A stretch of 64,000 nucleotides of DNA from Deltaproteobacteria bacterium (GTDB taxonomy: Bacteria; Desulfobacterota; Dissulfuribacteria; Dissulfuribacterales; DYLC01): contig JAQVIJ010000005.1 of NCBI GenBank assembly GCA_028695735.1, positions 1 through 64,000 on the forward strand, in the 5' to 3' direction. The stretch's first letter is position 1. Every line of letters starts with the position of its first letter. Below the pieces are notes generated by a model. It did no database searches, was not told the DNA's origin, and saw nothing but the letters and a program-made list of their open reading frames with translations. Both the position numbers and the translations under genes were made by a program. Below are positions 18,802 through 28,681 of this stretch, one piece after another.

Positions 18802-19251
18802 ATGTTCAGGGGCAGATCCAGCCATACACTCGATGCCAAGGGACGTTTGAGCATACCGTCGCGGTTCAAGGATGTATTGCGCTCGCGTTACAATTCAGAT
18901 GTCCTTGTCATTACTACACTTCCTACCTGTCTTGCCGCCTATCCCATGGATGAATGGCGTAAACTGGAGGAAAATTTCGGCAGATTTGACCTAGTATCCC
19001 CTCCGGAGGTTTTGTCTTTTCAGCGTTATTTTCTGGCAGGTGGCATAGAGTGTCCTGTGGATGGTCAGGGAAGGACCTTGTTGCCCGTTCATCTCAGGGA
19101 AGAGGCAGGTATAGATAGAGAGGTGGTGCTCTGTGGAATGCTTAAATACTTCGAGATATGGAGTAAACCAGCTTTGGATGAAGAACTCAAGAAGGCCCGT
19201 AATAATTTCGAACAACACACCCGTCTTATCTCCCCCATCACCTCAAGATGA
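18802..19251 (+). CDS. mraZ: Transcriptional regulator MraZ
   Basis: A 149-residue protein with two AbrB-like halves. The N-terminal half has LDAKGRLSIPSRFKD and the second has VDGQGRTLLPVHLRE; these D-x-K/Q-G-R motifs contact DNA. MraZ forms rings and represses its own dcw promoter. A Shine-Dalgarno GAGGGAG precedes ATG 18802; the frame extends upstream but the operator lies there. It is the first gene of the cluster and overlaps rsmH. Confidence 0.97.
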   Translation: MFRGRSSHTLDAKGRLSIPSRFKDVLRSRYNSDVLVITTLPTCLAAYPMDEWRKLEENFGRFDLVSPPEVLSFQRYFLAGGIECPVDGQGRTLLPVHLREEAGIDREVVLCGMLKYFEIWSKPALDEELKKARNNFEQHTRLISPITSR

Positions 19252-20149
19252 GAGCACTGAAGGGCTGCATGTCCCTGTTCTCCTGAACGAGGTTTTGAGC
19301 GGTTTAGATCTGAAACCTGGTGGTTTTTATGTGGACGGCACCACAGGCATGGCGGGTCATTCAGCGGCCATGCTGAAGGCATGTCCTGATATCCGTCTTT
19401 TGTGTCTGGATTGGGATGCGGAATCCCTTGACAAGGCCAGGGATCGCCTGGGACAGGAAGGGTTGGCCGGCACCAGGGTGTTGTTTGTGCAAGGAAATTT
19501 CTGTGATTTGCCGGAGATATTGGAGGGTGAGGGCATAGATATGGTGGACGGTATTCTGCTGGATCTCGGCATATCGTCATATCAGCTCGATAGCAGTGAC
19601 AGGGGGTTCAGCTTTCTGAGGGATGCGCCATTAGATATGCGAATGGACCGTTTTTCCTCTGTCACGGCAGCGGATATGGTGAACGGGCTTCCGGAGGAGA
19701 ATCTGGCCAATCTTATCTATGAGTACGGAGAGGAGCGGTGGTCACGACGGATTGCACGGGCTATAGCGGCCAGACGCAGGGAACTGCCTTTTCAGACAAC
19801 GCTGGACCTGGCTCATGTGATCGCCCAGGCTGTTCCCAGGAGATTCCACGGCAGGCACTTACACCCAGCCACCAGGACATTTCAGGCCCTGCGCATAGCT
19901 GTAAATATGGAGATGGACAACCTGCGCAATGCCCTGAATAGACTCCCTGCGTGCCTGAGTCCGAAGGGCAGATTTTGTGTTATTTCCTTCCATTCGCTGG
20001 AGGATCGTATGGTCAAGGATACATTCAGAAGTCATGCGCTTCTGCAGAATCTGACCAAGAAGCCGATAACCCCTTCCGATGTCGAGATTTCTGCAAACCC
20101 GAGGTCAAGAAGCGCCAAGTTACGAGTCGCAATGCGTATAGATCATTAA
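19178..20149 (+). CDS. rsmH: 16S rRNA (cytosine1402-N4)-methyltransferase RsmH
   Basis: RsmH (MraW) uses SAM to methylate C1402 of 16S rRNA in the ribosomal P site. It contains LHVPVLLNEVL, YVDGTTGMAGHS (SAM-binding), LDLGISSYQLD, SDRGFSF and the C-terminal FCVISFHSLEDRMVK. ATG 19178 gives 323 residues, slightly longer than usual, with a 74-base overlap with mraZ. No start codon lies closer to HVPVLL, so the true start is uncertain. It is the second gene of the canonical dcw order. Confidence 0.95.
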   Translation: MKNSRRPVIISNNTPVLSPPSPQDESTEGLHVPVLLNEVLSGLDLKPGGFYVDGTTGMAGHSAAMLKACPDIRLLCLDWDAESLDKARDRLGQEGLAGTRVLFVQGNFCDLPEILEGEGIDMVDGILLDLGISSYQLDSSDRGFSFLRDAPLDMRMDRFSSVTAADMVNGLPEENLANLIYEYGEERWSRRIARAIAARRRELPFQTTLDLAHVIAQAVPRRFHGRHLHPATRTFQALRIAVNMEMDNLRNALNRLPACLSPKGRFCVISFHSLEDRMVKDTFRSHALLQNLTKKPITPSDVEISANPRSRSAKLRVAMRIDH

Positions 20150-20165
20150 AGGAGGTAGTGAGGAG

Positions 20166-20540
20166 ATGAGTTATCGTGTAGGTGCAGTCCGGTTTCCCCA
20201 AAGACAGTTTTCAGAGTCATGGGTCGCAGGTCGTGCATTGCGGCCCGGCCTGTCCAGGTATCTGTCCGTAAGTATTTCCTTGAATGATGTTTTGCTTTGT
20301 CTGTGTCTGGTTTTTCTGCTGGGTTTGCAGGTTCTGATCAATTCTTATATCAGCCAAATGCGGGGACAGAGTGCTGTTATCGAGACTGAGCTGAGCCGCA
20401 GCATCTCGAAAAACGCTCTGCTGCAGGCGGAAGAAAAACAGCTGAAGACAGTGAGCAATATCGCGCTGTCGGCACAGAAAATGGGGCTTAATCCCCCACA
20501 GAAGCATCAGATTGTCCGTATGACGGCAGAACTTAAGTAG
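20166..20540 (+). CDS. ftsL: Cell division protein FtsL-like
   Basis: A 124-residue bitopic protein with a short cytoplasmic tail, one transmembrane helix (about residues 40-60: LLCLCLVFLLGLQVLI) and a periplasmic heptad-rich coiled coil (about 70-105). FtsL families are poorly conserved, so the call rests on topology, size and place between rsmH and ftsI. FtsL with FtsB normally activates the FtsWI synthase. A very strong AAAGGAGG lies upstream. It is intact although its usual partners are altered or missing here. Confidence 0.8.
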   Translation: MSYRVGAVRFPQRQFSESWVAGRALRPGLSRYLSVSISLNDVLLCLCLVFLLGLQVLINSYISQMRGQSAVIETELSRSISKNALLQAEEKQLKTVSNIALSAQKMGLNPPQKHQIVRMTAELK

Positions 20541-20573
20541 CAGACACACTTCCGCTCATATCGTTGAGAGGCC

Positions 20574-22115
20574 ATGAGGCATAAGAGACGCGAGCCTTAC
20601 AGATTTTTACTGGTGGCCTTCTGTTTGCTTGGGGTATTTGGGGCATTGTGGTATTGGCAGGCCTTTCATAAGACAGGCGGCGAAGACGGCGGAAAAAGAT
20701 ATAAAAATGCAGTGGCCGGCGCTGCTGTGCAGTTCAGACGGAGTATAGTGGATCGTGCCGGTGCGGTGTTGGCTGATCAGGCCGCTTCTCTTTCGGTATG
20801 CGTCAATCATGTCAACGCGGCTCCCTTGGAGCAATGGTGTGAATTGGCCGCCTCCATTTTACATATGAAATGTGAGGATATCCGTTCCAGATTTATCAGC
20901 ACGCAGGGTTTTGTCTATCTCAAACACGACATCAGCGAGACTGAGGCAGCCGGATTGAAAAAAGCGGGGATCCCCGGCATCAATATACTGGAGATTATGC
21001 ACAGGACATATCTGGATGGTCCGCTTTTCGCCCATGTCATCGGCTTTGTGGATCAGAAGGGCAGGGGGTTGGACGGCGTCGAGTATCAGTATGACGAGAT
21101 ATTGCGCGACAGATCCCGTACCGTCTTTCCTGTCACAATAGAAAGAGGTCTTCAGAACTTAGTCAATAACGTGCTTAAAAGACAGTTGCAGATATTTCAG
21201 GGAGACAGCGGTTGTTTCGTGGTCATGGCCATAGAAAACGGTGAGATACTGACATTGGTCAATGTCCCTTTTTATGACCCTGAAAGATATTGGGAGTATG
21301 ACAGGTCTAAGTATCCGAATTTCGCCATATCGGCCAGGCTTAATCCGTCTTTCTTTCCCGTGTTTTTGCAGTGGTTTGCGCAAAAAAGGGCTGTTTTGAA
21401 TCATCCTAAAAGGTCGTCGCCGGGTCAAACGCCGGAAAAGGGCGGTGCAGCGCTGCCCGATTACAATGTCGCCCCCGGTGCCTGGAACGACGTAGCATTC
21501 GGGGCGTTTCGCATGTATAGCCCGTGGCCTGAGTCTGAGCTGCGGGGGATGGTCTTTCAGCAGGACATATTGAATGACCTCTGGGGATTGGGTTTCGGTC
21601 AGGTTACAGGCATAGACCTTCCGGGAGAAGAGGCCGGAAGCCTGCCTGCAAGTATGGCTGGCACTTGGGATGCCGTATTGGAACAGCATATGGAGGCCAG
21701 CCCTGTCCAGACGCTGCGGGCGTTTTCGGCATTGATAAACAGGGGTAAATTGGTACCGCCTCATGTGGCCTTGATGGATTTCAATAATAGTGTCTTAAAA
21801 AAAATCAGTTATTGGGACGGCGGTATGGTTACAGGGCCGAAGGCTGTGCCCCTTACCGAGGAACTGGGTATGAGATTGCGTGAGGCGTTTGCCAATGAGG
21901 ACGGCCTGCCCCTGGTATTTGCAGCCCCGTCTTCTGTGCGGAAAGATAACAGTATGCAGGTCACCGCCCTTGGCTTTTATCCGCAGCATGCGCCTGTGGT
22001 GTCATATATCTTTGTGATGGATGGAGTGCAGCACCTGCCGGATCAGTATTTTCAACTGTTGAAACCCTTGAAAGACGTGGCGGCCAAGGCAGCCCGTTTC
22101 CCATTGGATGGATGA
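20574..22115 (+). CDS. ftsI: FtsI (PBP3) homologue lacking transpeptidase active-site motifs
   Basis: A 513-residue bitopic protein with one transmembrane helix (about 10-28), in the ftsI position. Homology is clear: RRSIVDRAGAVLA, AHVIGFVDQKGRGLDGVEYQ (PBP dimerisation domain), GFGQVTGIDLPGE (about 342-352) and LGFYP (466-470). The catalytic S-x-x-K tetrad aligns to S259-F-F-P262, so the general-base lysine is gone. No S-x-N is found between there and GFGQ. The K-T-G-T strand is replaced by AAPSSVRKDN (about 450-459). The frame is intact with good codon use, so it is maintained as a protein, not a decayed gene. It probably cannot cross-link peptidoglycan; a scaffold role in the divisome is inferred. 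It overlaps murEF by 8 bases. Confidence 0.85.
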   Translation: MRHKRREPYRFLLVAFCLLGVFGALWYWQAFHKTGGEDGGKRYKNAVAGAAVQFRRSIVDRAGAVLADQAASLSVCVNHVNAAPLEQWCELAASILHMKCEDIRSRFISTQGFVYLKHDISETEAAGLKKAGIPGINILEIMHRTYLDGPLFAHVIGFVDQKGRGLDGVEYQYDEILRDRSRTVFPVTIERGLQNLVNNVLKRQLQIFQGDSGCFVVMAIENGEILTLVNVPFYDPERYWEYDRSKYPNFAISARLNPSFFPVFLQWFAQKRAVLNHPKRSSPGQTPEKGGAALPDYNVAPGAWNDVAFGAFRMYSPWPESELRGMVFQQDILNDLWGLGFGQVTGIDLPGEEAGSLPASMAGTWDAVLEQHMEASPVQTLRAFSALINRGKLVPPHVALMDFNNSVLKKISYWDGGMVTGPKAVPLTEELGMRLREAFANEDGLPLVFAAPSSVRKDNSMQVTALGFYPQHAPVVSYIFVMDGVQHLPDQYFQLLKPLKDVAAKAARFPLDG

Positions 22116-25083
22116 CATGAACCGGACCTCTGAAGGGCCCCTCAAACAGCTTTTGAGCCTCATCAAACAGGGTAAGGTGTCGGGTGTCACATCGGATTCC
22201 CGGCAAGTGAGACAGGGGTATGTCTTTGTGGCTATGCCGGGCAGCCGATTGAATGGCTGTGATTTCATAGCCGATGCCATAAAAAACGGCGCCTCCTTTG
22301 TGGTGCTGCCAAAGAATACGGCCTTGCATGCGCCGCCGTCTCAGGCCGCTCGAGCTGCCTTTGTCGAGGTGCCTGATGTGAGGGATGCCCTGGCCCGACT
22401 GGCTGCTGCATTTTACGGCTTCAACACCGGCACCTTGCGACTTATCGGCATCACCGGCACCAATGGCAAGACCACCATTTCATACCTGCTGGAGTCCGTT
22501 TTTCAGACAGCCGCGATACAGACAGGTGTTATGGGCACCATCAACACCCGCTTCAAGGGTGTCGAAAGGCCGTCTATGCTCACCACGCCCGATGTTGTGA
22601 CCTTGCACCGGACCCTGCGGGAGATGAGCGATGCCGGTGTGGAGGCCGTGGTAATGGAGGTTTCATCCCATGCCCTGGACCAGAGGCGTGTGGCCGGTTG
22701 TAATTTTCATGCCGCGATCTTCACAAACCTGACCCATGACCACTTGGATTATCACAGGGATATGGAGGCCTATTATCAGGCCAAGCGCAGATTGTTTACG
22801 GAATACGCCCCGGAAATTTCCATCGTCAATATAGATGACGCCTATGGCAAAAGGCTCTGGAACGAGATTGAAGGCCGAAAAATCAGCTATGGTTTTCATG
22901 GGCAGGCCATGGTGAGGCCTGTGTCCTATGCCTCAAGTCTTCATGGCATTCAAATGGAGGTGGCCACGCCCCTGGGGCCGCTTTCCATTGTCTCTTCTCT
23001 GGTGGGCCGTTACAACATCTCCAATATACTGGCGGTAATCGCTGCATCCATCGGCATCGGCATAGAAAAGAGTTCCATCGAGGAGGGTATAGCCGCCCTT
23101 TCCGGTGTGCCTGGAAGATTGGAGCCCATACGTTTTGAAGGGATTCATGCCTTTGTGGATTATGCACATACGCCTGACGCCTTATTCAATGTCTTGCGGG
23201 AACTTTCAGACCTGAAGATGAATGCAAGGCTCTTGTGCGTGTTTGGATGCGGTGGCGACAGGGACAGGTCCAAACGGCCGGAAATGGCGCATATCGCCGC
23301 TTCGTGGGCAGACGAGGCGGTCATGACCTCCGACAACCCTCGAAGCGAGGATCCAAACAGCATACTTCTTGAGATGTGGCGGGGTCTTTTCCCGTGGCCT
23401 GAGGAAAGGCGGTGCCGGGTTCATGTGGAGCCGAATCGCAAAAAGGCCATAGCCTTGGCCTGCTCCTTGGCGCGAGAAGGGGATTGTATCCTGGTGGCCG
23501 GCAAAGGCCATGAAACCTATCAGGAGATAGCCGGTGTGCGCCATGCCTTCGATGACAGGCTTGTGCTTCAGGAGTCTCTGCAAAATCGCATCGGAGTATT
23601 GCCTGAATTTACTCTTGAGGATATAACTAACGCCCTTGGTATCGCCCCCTCGGTCCATTTGAGCGGCAATATCGCTTCACACAGCATCTCTCATGACAGT
23701 CGCAGCCTGTATCCGTCTCAAATCTTTTGGGCGTTGAACGGGTTGCGTTTCAAGGGAGTGGATTTCGTCAAGGAGGCCGTGCAAAAGGCCGCGATTGCCG
23801 TGGTGGTGAACGAGCAGGACAGGCATGCGGTGGCTGGCATTTCACAGGATACTCCGGTGTTTTTTGTGCCGGACAGCCTGTATGCCCTGGGAGAGATGGC
23901 GCGGTTTCACCGCAGGAGAAGCGGCTATCGCGTTATAGGAGTTACTGGCAGTTGCGGCAAGACCACCACAAAAGAGATGATAGCCTCCATTTTGGGCCAG
24001 AGGGCCCGTGTTTTGAAGACGCAGGGCAACTACAACAACCTGATAGGGCTGCCGCTGACCATTCTCGATTCACCCGGAAACGAGGACTGGGCCGTACTTG
24101 AGATGGGTATGAATCAGCCAGGAGAGATAGGGAGGCTTTGTGAGATAGCCGGGCCGTGTGTGGGTGTGATCACCAATGTCAAACCCGTGCATCTGGAGGG
24201 TCTGGGCGACATTTACGGCGTGTTGCGGGAGAAGACGGCCTTGTGGCGCGGCATGGATGAAAACGGTCTGGCGGTAGTGAATCTGGATGACGCCCTGCTT
24301 GCAGAAAGCGCAGGCCGGCTGGGCGGTGCGGTGCAGAAAATCGGCTATAGTCTGCATGAAGGGCCGGCGGCACAGCTTGATTTGAACCGGTTGGTTTACT
24401 TGAAAAAATGGTCTGTGCTCGAAAACGGCACCAGATTGGAACTGGCCGTTCGTGATGCGCAGCAGGGGGAGCAGGTGTTTTCGGCGGAACTGAAGCTGAT
24501 AGGCATTGCGAACCTGCAAAATGCCCTGTGTGCCGCCGCCACTGCCATCGGCCTTGATTACGATATTCAATCCATGGTGCGGGCGGTGCAGGCGGGGCTC
24601 GAGGCAGTGAGGCCTGTAAAGGGCAGACTGGAGTTGAAGGCATTTGCAAGGGGGCTCTATATCATCGACGATACCTATAACGCCAACCCTGCCTCCATGG
24701 AACTCGCCCTTCAGACATTGAAGCTCTGGGGAAGGGGCGAGCTGTGGGCGATACTCGGCGATATGTTTGAGCTTGGAGTGAATGCAGAGGCCTATCACGC
24801 TCAAGTGGGCCGATTGGCCGCTGCCTGTGGTTTGAACCGGCTGTTTGTAGCCGGGGGTTTTGCAAACACTATGGCGAACGCCGCCTTTGAGGCTGGTATT
24901 TCTCCGGATGCGGTGCGTGTATATGAAAATACGGAGGCCCTGGTGAGTGCAGTGAGTTTAGGCGGTCTTGGCCTTCAAAACGGGCTTGCAGAAGGAGAGA
25001 TCACAATCCTGGTCAAGGCCTCTCGGGGAATGGGTCTGGAAAGGGTTGTGCAGGCCGTCAAGGACATCTTGGAAAAGGATTGA
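22108..25083 (+). CDS. murEF: MurE-MurF fusion: UDP-MurNAc-tripeptide synthetase / D-Ala-D-Ala-adding ligase
   Basis: A 991-residue fusion of two consecutive cytoplasmic Mur ligases. Residues 1 to about 495 are MurE: ATP loop GTNGKT (117-122) and the meso-diaminopimelate-selecting motif DNPR (409-412), so the wall is probably DAP type. After a very short linker ([10 protein letters not shown] at about 501) comes MurF with its own loop GSCGKT (614-619) and [12 protein letters not shown]. Each half has full length and intact motifs. The fusion joins steps that are adjacent in the pathway and in gene order. Separate genes are the rule; fusions are known sporadically. Confidence 0.95.
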   Translation: MDDMNRTSEGPLKQLLSLIKQGKVSGVTSDSRQVRQGYVFVAMPGSRLNGCDFIADAIKNGASFVVLPKNTALHAPPSQAARAAFVEVPDVRDALARLAAAFYGFNTGTLRLIGITGTNGKTTISYLLESVFQTAAIQTGVMGTINTRFKGVERPSMLTTPDVVTLHRTLREMSDAGVEAVVMEVSSHALDQRRVAGCNFHAAIFTNLTHDHLDYHRDMEAYYQAKRRLFTEYAPEISIVNIDDAYGKRLWNEIEGRKISYGFHGQAMVRPVSYASSLHGIQMEVATPLGPLSIVSSLVGRYNISNILAVIAASIGIGIEKSSIEEGIAALSGVPGRLEPIRFEGIHAFVDYAHTPDALFNVLRELSDLKMNARLLCVFGCGGDRDRSKRPEMAHIAASWADEAVMTSDNPRSEDPNSILLEMWRGLFPWPEERRCRVHVEPNRKKAIALACSLAREGDCILVAGKGHETYQEIAGVRHAFDDRLVLQESLQNRIGVLPEFTLEDITNALGIAPSVHLSGNIASHSISHDSRSLYPSQIFWALNGLRFKGVDFVKEAVQKAAIAVVVNEQDRHAVAGISQDTPVFFVPDSLYALGEMARFHRRRSGYRVIGVTGSCGKTTTKEMIASILGQRARVLKTQGNYNNLIGLPLTILDSPGNEDWAVLEMGMNQPGEIGRLCEIAGPCVGVITNVKPVHLEGLGDIYGVLREKTALWRGMDENGLAVVNLDDALLAESAGRLGGAVQKIGYSLHEGPAAQLDLNRLVYLKKWSVLENGTRLELAVRDAQQGEQVFSAELKLIGIANLQNALCAAATAIGLDYDIQSMVRAVQAGLEAVRPVKGRLELKAFARGLYIIDDTYNANPASMELALQTLKLWGRGELWAILGDMFELGVNAEAYHAQVGRLAAACGLNRLFVAGGFANTMANAAFEAGISPDAVRVYENTEALVSAVSLGGLGLQNGLAEGEITILVKASRGMGLERVVQAVKDILEKD

Positions 25084-25084
25084 T

Positions 25085-26164
25085 ATGCTTTTTTGGCTTT
25101 TGTATCCATTACATACCTATTGGGCGTTCTTCAATGTCTTCAGATACATAACATTCAGAACGATCTATGCCGCCCTCACCGCCATGTGCATAGTTCTGCT
25201 TCTGGGGAAATGGTTCATTCGCAGGGTGCAGGAGCTTCAGATGGGCCAGGTCATCAGGGACGACGGGCCGCAGAGCCATCTGGCCAAGGCAGGTACGCCC
25301 AGTATGGGGGGGATCCTGGTGATAGGTGCCATTTCCATTGCCACTCTGCTCTGGGCGGATATTGCCAATCTGCTGGTGTGGGTCAGCCTTTTTGTGATGT
25401 GGGGCTTCGGTCTAATCGGTTTGATAGACGACCTGCAGAAGGTCATGAAGAGGCACAGCCGCGGGCTTCAGGGCAGATGGAAACTGGTGGGACAGATCTT
25501 TTTCACCCTGGTGGCGGGCTACCTGATCTATACGTTCGGCGATTGGAATACACAGGTGAGCGTGCCGTTTTTTAAGGAATTTCGGCCTGATATCGGTATA
25601 TTTTACGTATTTTTCGCGATTTTGGTGGTGGTCGGTGCCTCCAATGCAGTAAATCTGACGGATGGTCTGGATGGTCTGGCCATAGGCCCTTTTGTGGTGG
25701 TGGCAGCGGTTTACACCCTTTTCAGCTATCTGGCCGGGCACAGTTCCATAGCCTCGTATCTACAAATTCCATACATTCCGGGGGCTGGAGAGCTTGCGGT
25801 GTTCTGCGGTGCAATGGTCGGAGCCGGTTTGGGGTTTCTGTGGTACAACTCCTACCCTGCCTCCATCTTCATGGGGGATGTGGGGTCGTTGGGATTGGGA
25901 GGTGCCCTGGGTGCGGTGGCTGTGCTGGTGAAACAGGAGATGCTCCTGGTGATTGCAGGGGGTATATTTGTTTTGGAGGCCGTTTCGGTCATGTTGCAGG
26001 TGGGCTATTTCAAGGCCACCGGCGGTAAGCGCATCTTTCGCATGGCGCCTATTCACCATCATTTTGAGCTCAAAGGCTGGAAGGAGCCCAAGGTTATAGT
26101 GCGGTTCTGGATTATATCCATTATTTTGGGCCTGATAGCCATCAGTACACTGAAATTGAGATGA
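25085..26164 (+). CDS. mraY: Phospho-MurNAc-pentapeptide transferase MraY
   Basis: MraY, 359 residues and about ten transmembrane helices, makes lipid I from UDP-MurNAc-pentapeptide and undecaprenyl phosphate on the inner membrane. Active-site motifs are GLIDDLQKV (the DD pair), [13 protein letters not shown], and [11 protein letters not shown] near the C-terminus. The start ATG lies one base after the murEF stop. An open frame upstream is discarded because the family begins MLFWLLYPL. Its stop overlaps the murD start (ATGA). Confidence 0.98.
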   Translation: MLFWLLYPLHTYWAFFNVFRYITFRTIYAALTAMCIVLLLGKWFIRRVQELQMGQVIRDDGPQSHLAKAGTPSMGGILVIGAISIATLLWADIANLLVWVSLFVMWGFGLIGLIDDLQKVMKRHSRGLQGRWKLVGQIFFTLVAGYLIYTFGDWNTQVSVPFFKEFRPDIGIFYVFFAILVVVGASNAVNLTDGLDGLAIGPFVVVAAVYTLFSYLAGHSSIASYLQIPYIPGAGELAVFCGAMVGAGLGFLWYNSYPASIFMGDVGSLGLGGALGAVAVLVKQEMLLVIAGGIFVLEAVSVMLQVGYFKATGGKRIFRMAPIHHHFELKGWKEPKVIVRFWIISIILGLIAISTLKLR

Positions 26165-27582
26165 GTGACAGGCGTAACATATTGATTTTAGGGGCTGGTA
26201 TCTCCGGCCAGGAGACGGCTCGCTGGGCCGTCGGCCAGGGTTTCGGTGTCATGATCAGCGATGTGAAGCCGTTTGAGGCATGGAATGAAGGGTTTCGTGC
26301 GTGGTGTGAAAAAAACGGCGTTGAAATGGAGGCTGGTGGGCACAGCTGTCATGGATTGGAGCATTTTGACCTGCTGGTGGTGAGCCCGGGCATAGATCTG
26401 AAGATAGATGTCATAAGGGCGGCTATGGCATTGGGTATTCCTGTGGCAGGCGAGCTTTTTTTGGCGGCAAGCCTGTGGCAAGGCCCGATTTTGGCCGTTA
26501 CCGGTACAAACGGCAAGACCACGACCACAAAACTGGTGGGAGATATATTGCAGCGCATGGGTGTAAACCATGTGGTGGCTGGAAACATAGGCCGTCCCCT
26601 GATCTCATTGGTTAATGAATGCCGCGATCAAGTGGCTGTGCTGGAGGTGAGCAGTTTTCAGCTGGATACCTTTTTGAATGAGCCGGTTTTGGGGCTGCCC
26701 ATGCCGAGGTTTCATGGCTTTGCTGTTTTGAACATAGCGCCGGATCACCTTGACCGCTACGATGGTTTTCATGAGTATGCGGCCAGTAAACTGAAGGGAT
26801 TGCATTTTTTGAGTGAAGGCGCAAAGGCGGTGGTGAATGCAGGGCTTTTCGCCTCTTTGGCAGACTTTGATATGGCATCCACCGAATACAGGACCTTCGG
26901 GCTTGAAAGGCGCGGCAGGTCCGGGGCAGTGATAGGCAGCGGTCTTATCGAGCTATACGGCATGAACGGTGTGGAGACATATGATACCGCTGAGTGGCGT
27001 CTCAAGGGCCTTCATAATCTGGAAAATCTGGCGGCAGCCATCTTGCTTGTGCGTTCTCTTTATGAGGCGAAGCAGGCAGGGCCAGGCATTGCGGCCTCTA
27101 TTGCCGCCTTTGAGCCTCCGGCCCACAGGCTTCAGCTGGTGGCTGTGATAAACGGAGTGGATTTTTACGATGACTCCAAGGCCACCAATGTGGCGGCTGT
27201 GCATACAGCTCTTTCCGCCATGGACAGGCCGGTGGTGCTCCTGGCAGGCGGCAGGGGTAAGGAAGAGGCATACGATGGTTTAAGGGATTGGGCGGAAAAA
27301 GGGCGTATCAAGGCGGTGGTTACCCTGGGAGAAGAGGGCCCTGCCATCGCTAGGGTCTTTGAGGGCGCCTGCCCTGTTTATGAAGTGACGGAGATGACGA
27401 GCGGGCTTTCCGCCATGGAAATGGCTGTCAGAAGGGCAATGGATTTAGCTGAACCAGGCGATGTGGTACTTTTGGCCCCTGCCTGCGCCAGTTTCGACCT
27501 GTTCAGGAGCTATGCTGAGCGTGGGGATGTGTTTCAAGCGGTCGTAAACAGATTTTCAGCAGAGGGATTGCACCATGCTTAG
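26161..27582 (+). CDS. murD: UDP-N-acetylmuramoylalanine--D-glutamate ligase MurD
   Basis: MurD of 473 residues adds D-glutamate to UDP-MurNAc-L-Ala. The N-terminal nucleotide fold [11 protein letters not shown] is followed by the ATP loop [13 protein letters not shown], the central motif [10 protein letters not shown] and the C-terminal domain with [10 protein letters not shown] and [10 protein letters not shown]. It overlaps mraY by 4 bases and murG by 8. In the canonical order ftsW should follow; here murG does directly. Confidence 0.98.
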   Translation: MSDRRNILILGAGISGQETARWAVGQGFGVMISDVKPFEAWNEGFRAWCEKNGVEMEAGGHSCHGLEHFDLLVVSPGIDLKIDVIRAAMALGIPVAGELFLAASLWQGPILAVTGTNGKTTTTKLVGDILQRMGVNHVVAGNIGRPLISLVNECRDQVAVLEVSSFQLDTFLNEPVLGLPMPRFHGFAVLNIAPDHLDRYDGFHEYAASKLKGLHFLSEGAKAVVNAGLFASLADFDMASTEYRTFGLERRGRSGAVIGSGLIELYGMNGVETYDTAEWRLKGLHNLENLAAAILLVRSLYEAKQAGPGIAASIAAFEPPAHRLQLVAVINGVDFYDDSKATNVAAVHTALSAMDRPVVLLAGGRGKEEAYDGLRDWAEKGRIKAVVTLGEEGPAIARVFEGACPVYEVTEMTSGLSAMEMAVRRAMDLAEPGDVVLLAPACASFDLFRSYAERGDVFQAVVNRFSAEGLHHA

Positions 27583-28648
27583 ACTGGCCGTAGCAGGCGG
27601 GGGCACAGGCGGCCATGTGTTTCCGGGTATGGCGGTTATAGAGGCGCTCAGGGCCGAAATGCCTGTGGATGTACTATGGATCGGCACAGGCAGGCCCATG
27701 GAAAAGGCCCTGCTCGACTCCAGGGGGTGGGATTACAGGGTGTTGGCTGTGAGACCTCTGACGGGTTTTCAGTGGATATCCAGGCTTAAAAGCCTGTTGA
27801 CCCTGCCGTATTATGTGGCCTTGGCCCGCAAATGGCTGAAGGAGTTCAAGCCACATGTGGTACTGGGGGTGGGGGGCTATGTCTCAGGCCCGGTGTTGGT
27901 CGCCGCATGGCTTTTGGGGATACCGGCTGCCTTGCACGAGCAGAATATGCTTCCAGGACTTGCAAACCGCATATCCGCCCGATTTGTCAGGCGTATTCTG
28001 GTGAGTTTTGAGGGGACGATGGGGCTTTTGCATCACAAGGACATACAGTGGACCGGTAACCCCATTCGCAGTGAGCTGGTTTCCGCCTGTTTGCGGCCAA
28101 GGGTCGGGCTGGACGGTCATCGTCTTCTGGTTTTGGGAGGCAGCCAGGGCGCAAGCACCTTAAATAGACTGGTATCTTCTGCTGTGACACTTTTAAGTAG
28201 GTCTGGATTTTTTCTTGAAGTGTGGCATCAGACTGGTAAAGTAGATGAAGAAACTGTGCGCAATCTTTATGAAGAGGCCGGAGTCAACGCCAAGGTCACG
28301 CCTTTCATTGAGGATATGGCCCAGGCATACTCCTGGGCGAATCTGGTGGTGGCTCGAGCCGGAGCCGGTACGGTTGCAGAGGTGGCGGCCACAGGCACGC
28401 CGGCTGTCTTTGTGCCATATACAGGCGCTGCCGGACATCAGGAGGCAAATGCCATGTATTTAGTCCAGAAAGGCGCCGCCTTGTGTTTTCGCGAAAACGA
28501 GATGGGCGCGGTTCGGCTGGCGAGCGAGATACAGAGGCTGCTGGACGACGGGGACATTCTGGGTGCCATGAGCGAAAGGGCGTTTGAGCTGGCCAGACCT
28601 GATGCGGCGGAGCGCATTGCAACCGCGCTTCTGGGGCTGCGCAAGTAG
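27575..28648 (+). CDS. murG: Lipid II synthase MurG (GlcNAc transferase)
   Basis: MurG of 357 residues transfers GlcNAc to lipid I on the inner face of the membrane to make lipid II. It is a GT-B glycosyltransferase. The N-terminal glycine-rich loop AGGGTGGHVFPG, the acceptor region HEQNMLPGLANR, LGGSQGA and the donor-binding VARAGAGTVAEVAA are present. It starts inside the end of murD with no ftsW between them, which departs from the usual murD-ftsW-murG order. Confidence 0.97.
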   Translation: MLRLAVAGGGTGGHVFPGMAVIEALRAEMPVDVLWIGTGRPMEKALLDSRGWDYRVLAVRPLTGFQWISRLKSLLTLPYYVALARKWLKEFKPHVVLGVGGYVSGPVLVAAWLLGIPAALHEQNMLPGLANRISARFVRRILVSFEGTMGLLHHKDIQWTGNPIRSELVSACLRPRVGLDGHRLLVLGGSQGASTLNRLVSSAVTLLSRSGFFLEVWHQTGKVDEETVRNLYEEAGVNAKVTPFIEDMAQAYSWANLVVARAGAGTVAEVAATGTPAVFVPYTGAAGHQEANAMYLVQKGAALCFRENEMGAVRLASEIQRLLDDGDILGAMSERAFELARPDAAERIATALLGLRK

Positions 28649-28681
28649 TGTATTTTAATCTAATTTCTTTTGGAGCTTTTA

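Noticed and set aside
20574-22115. FtsI motif loss caused by sequencing frameshifts
   Set aside because: FtsI-like sequence continues in one frame before, between and after the missing motifs, and the changed positions are substitutions with no compensating frames, so errors are unlikely.
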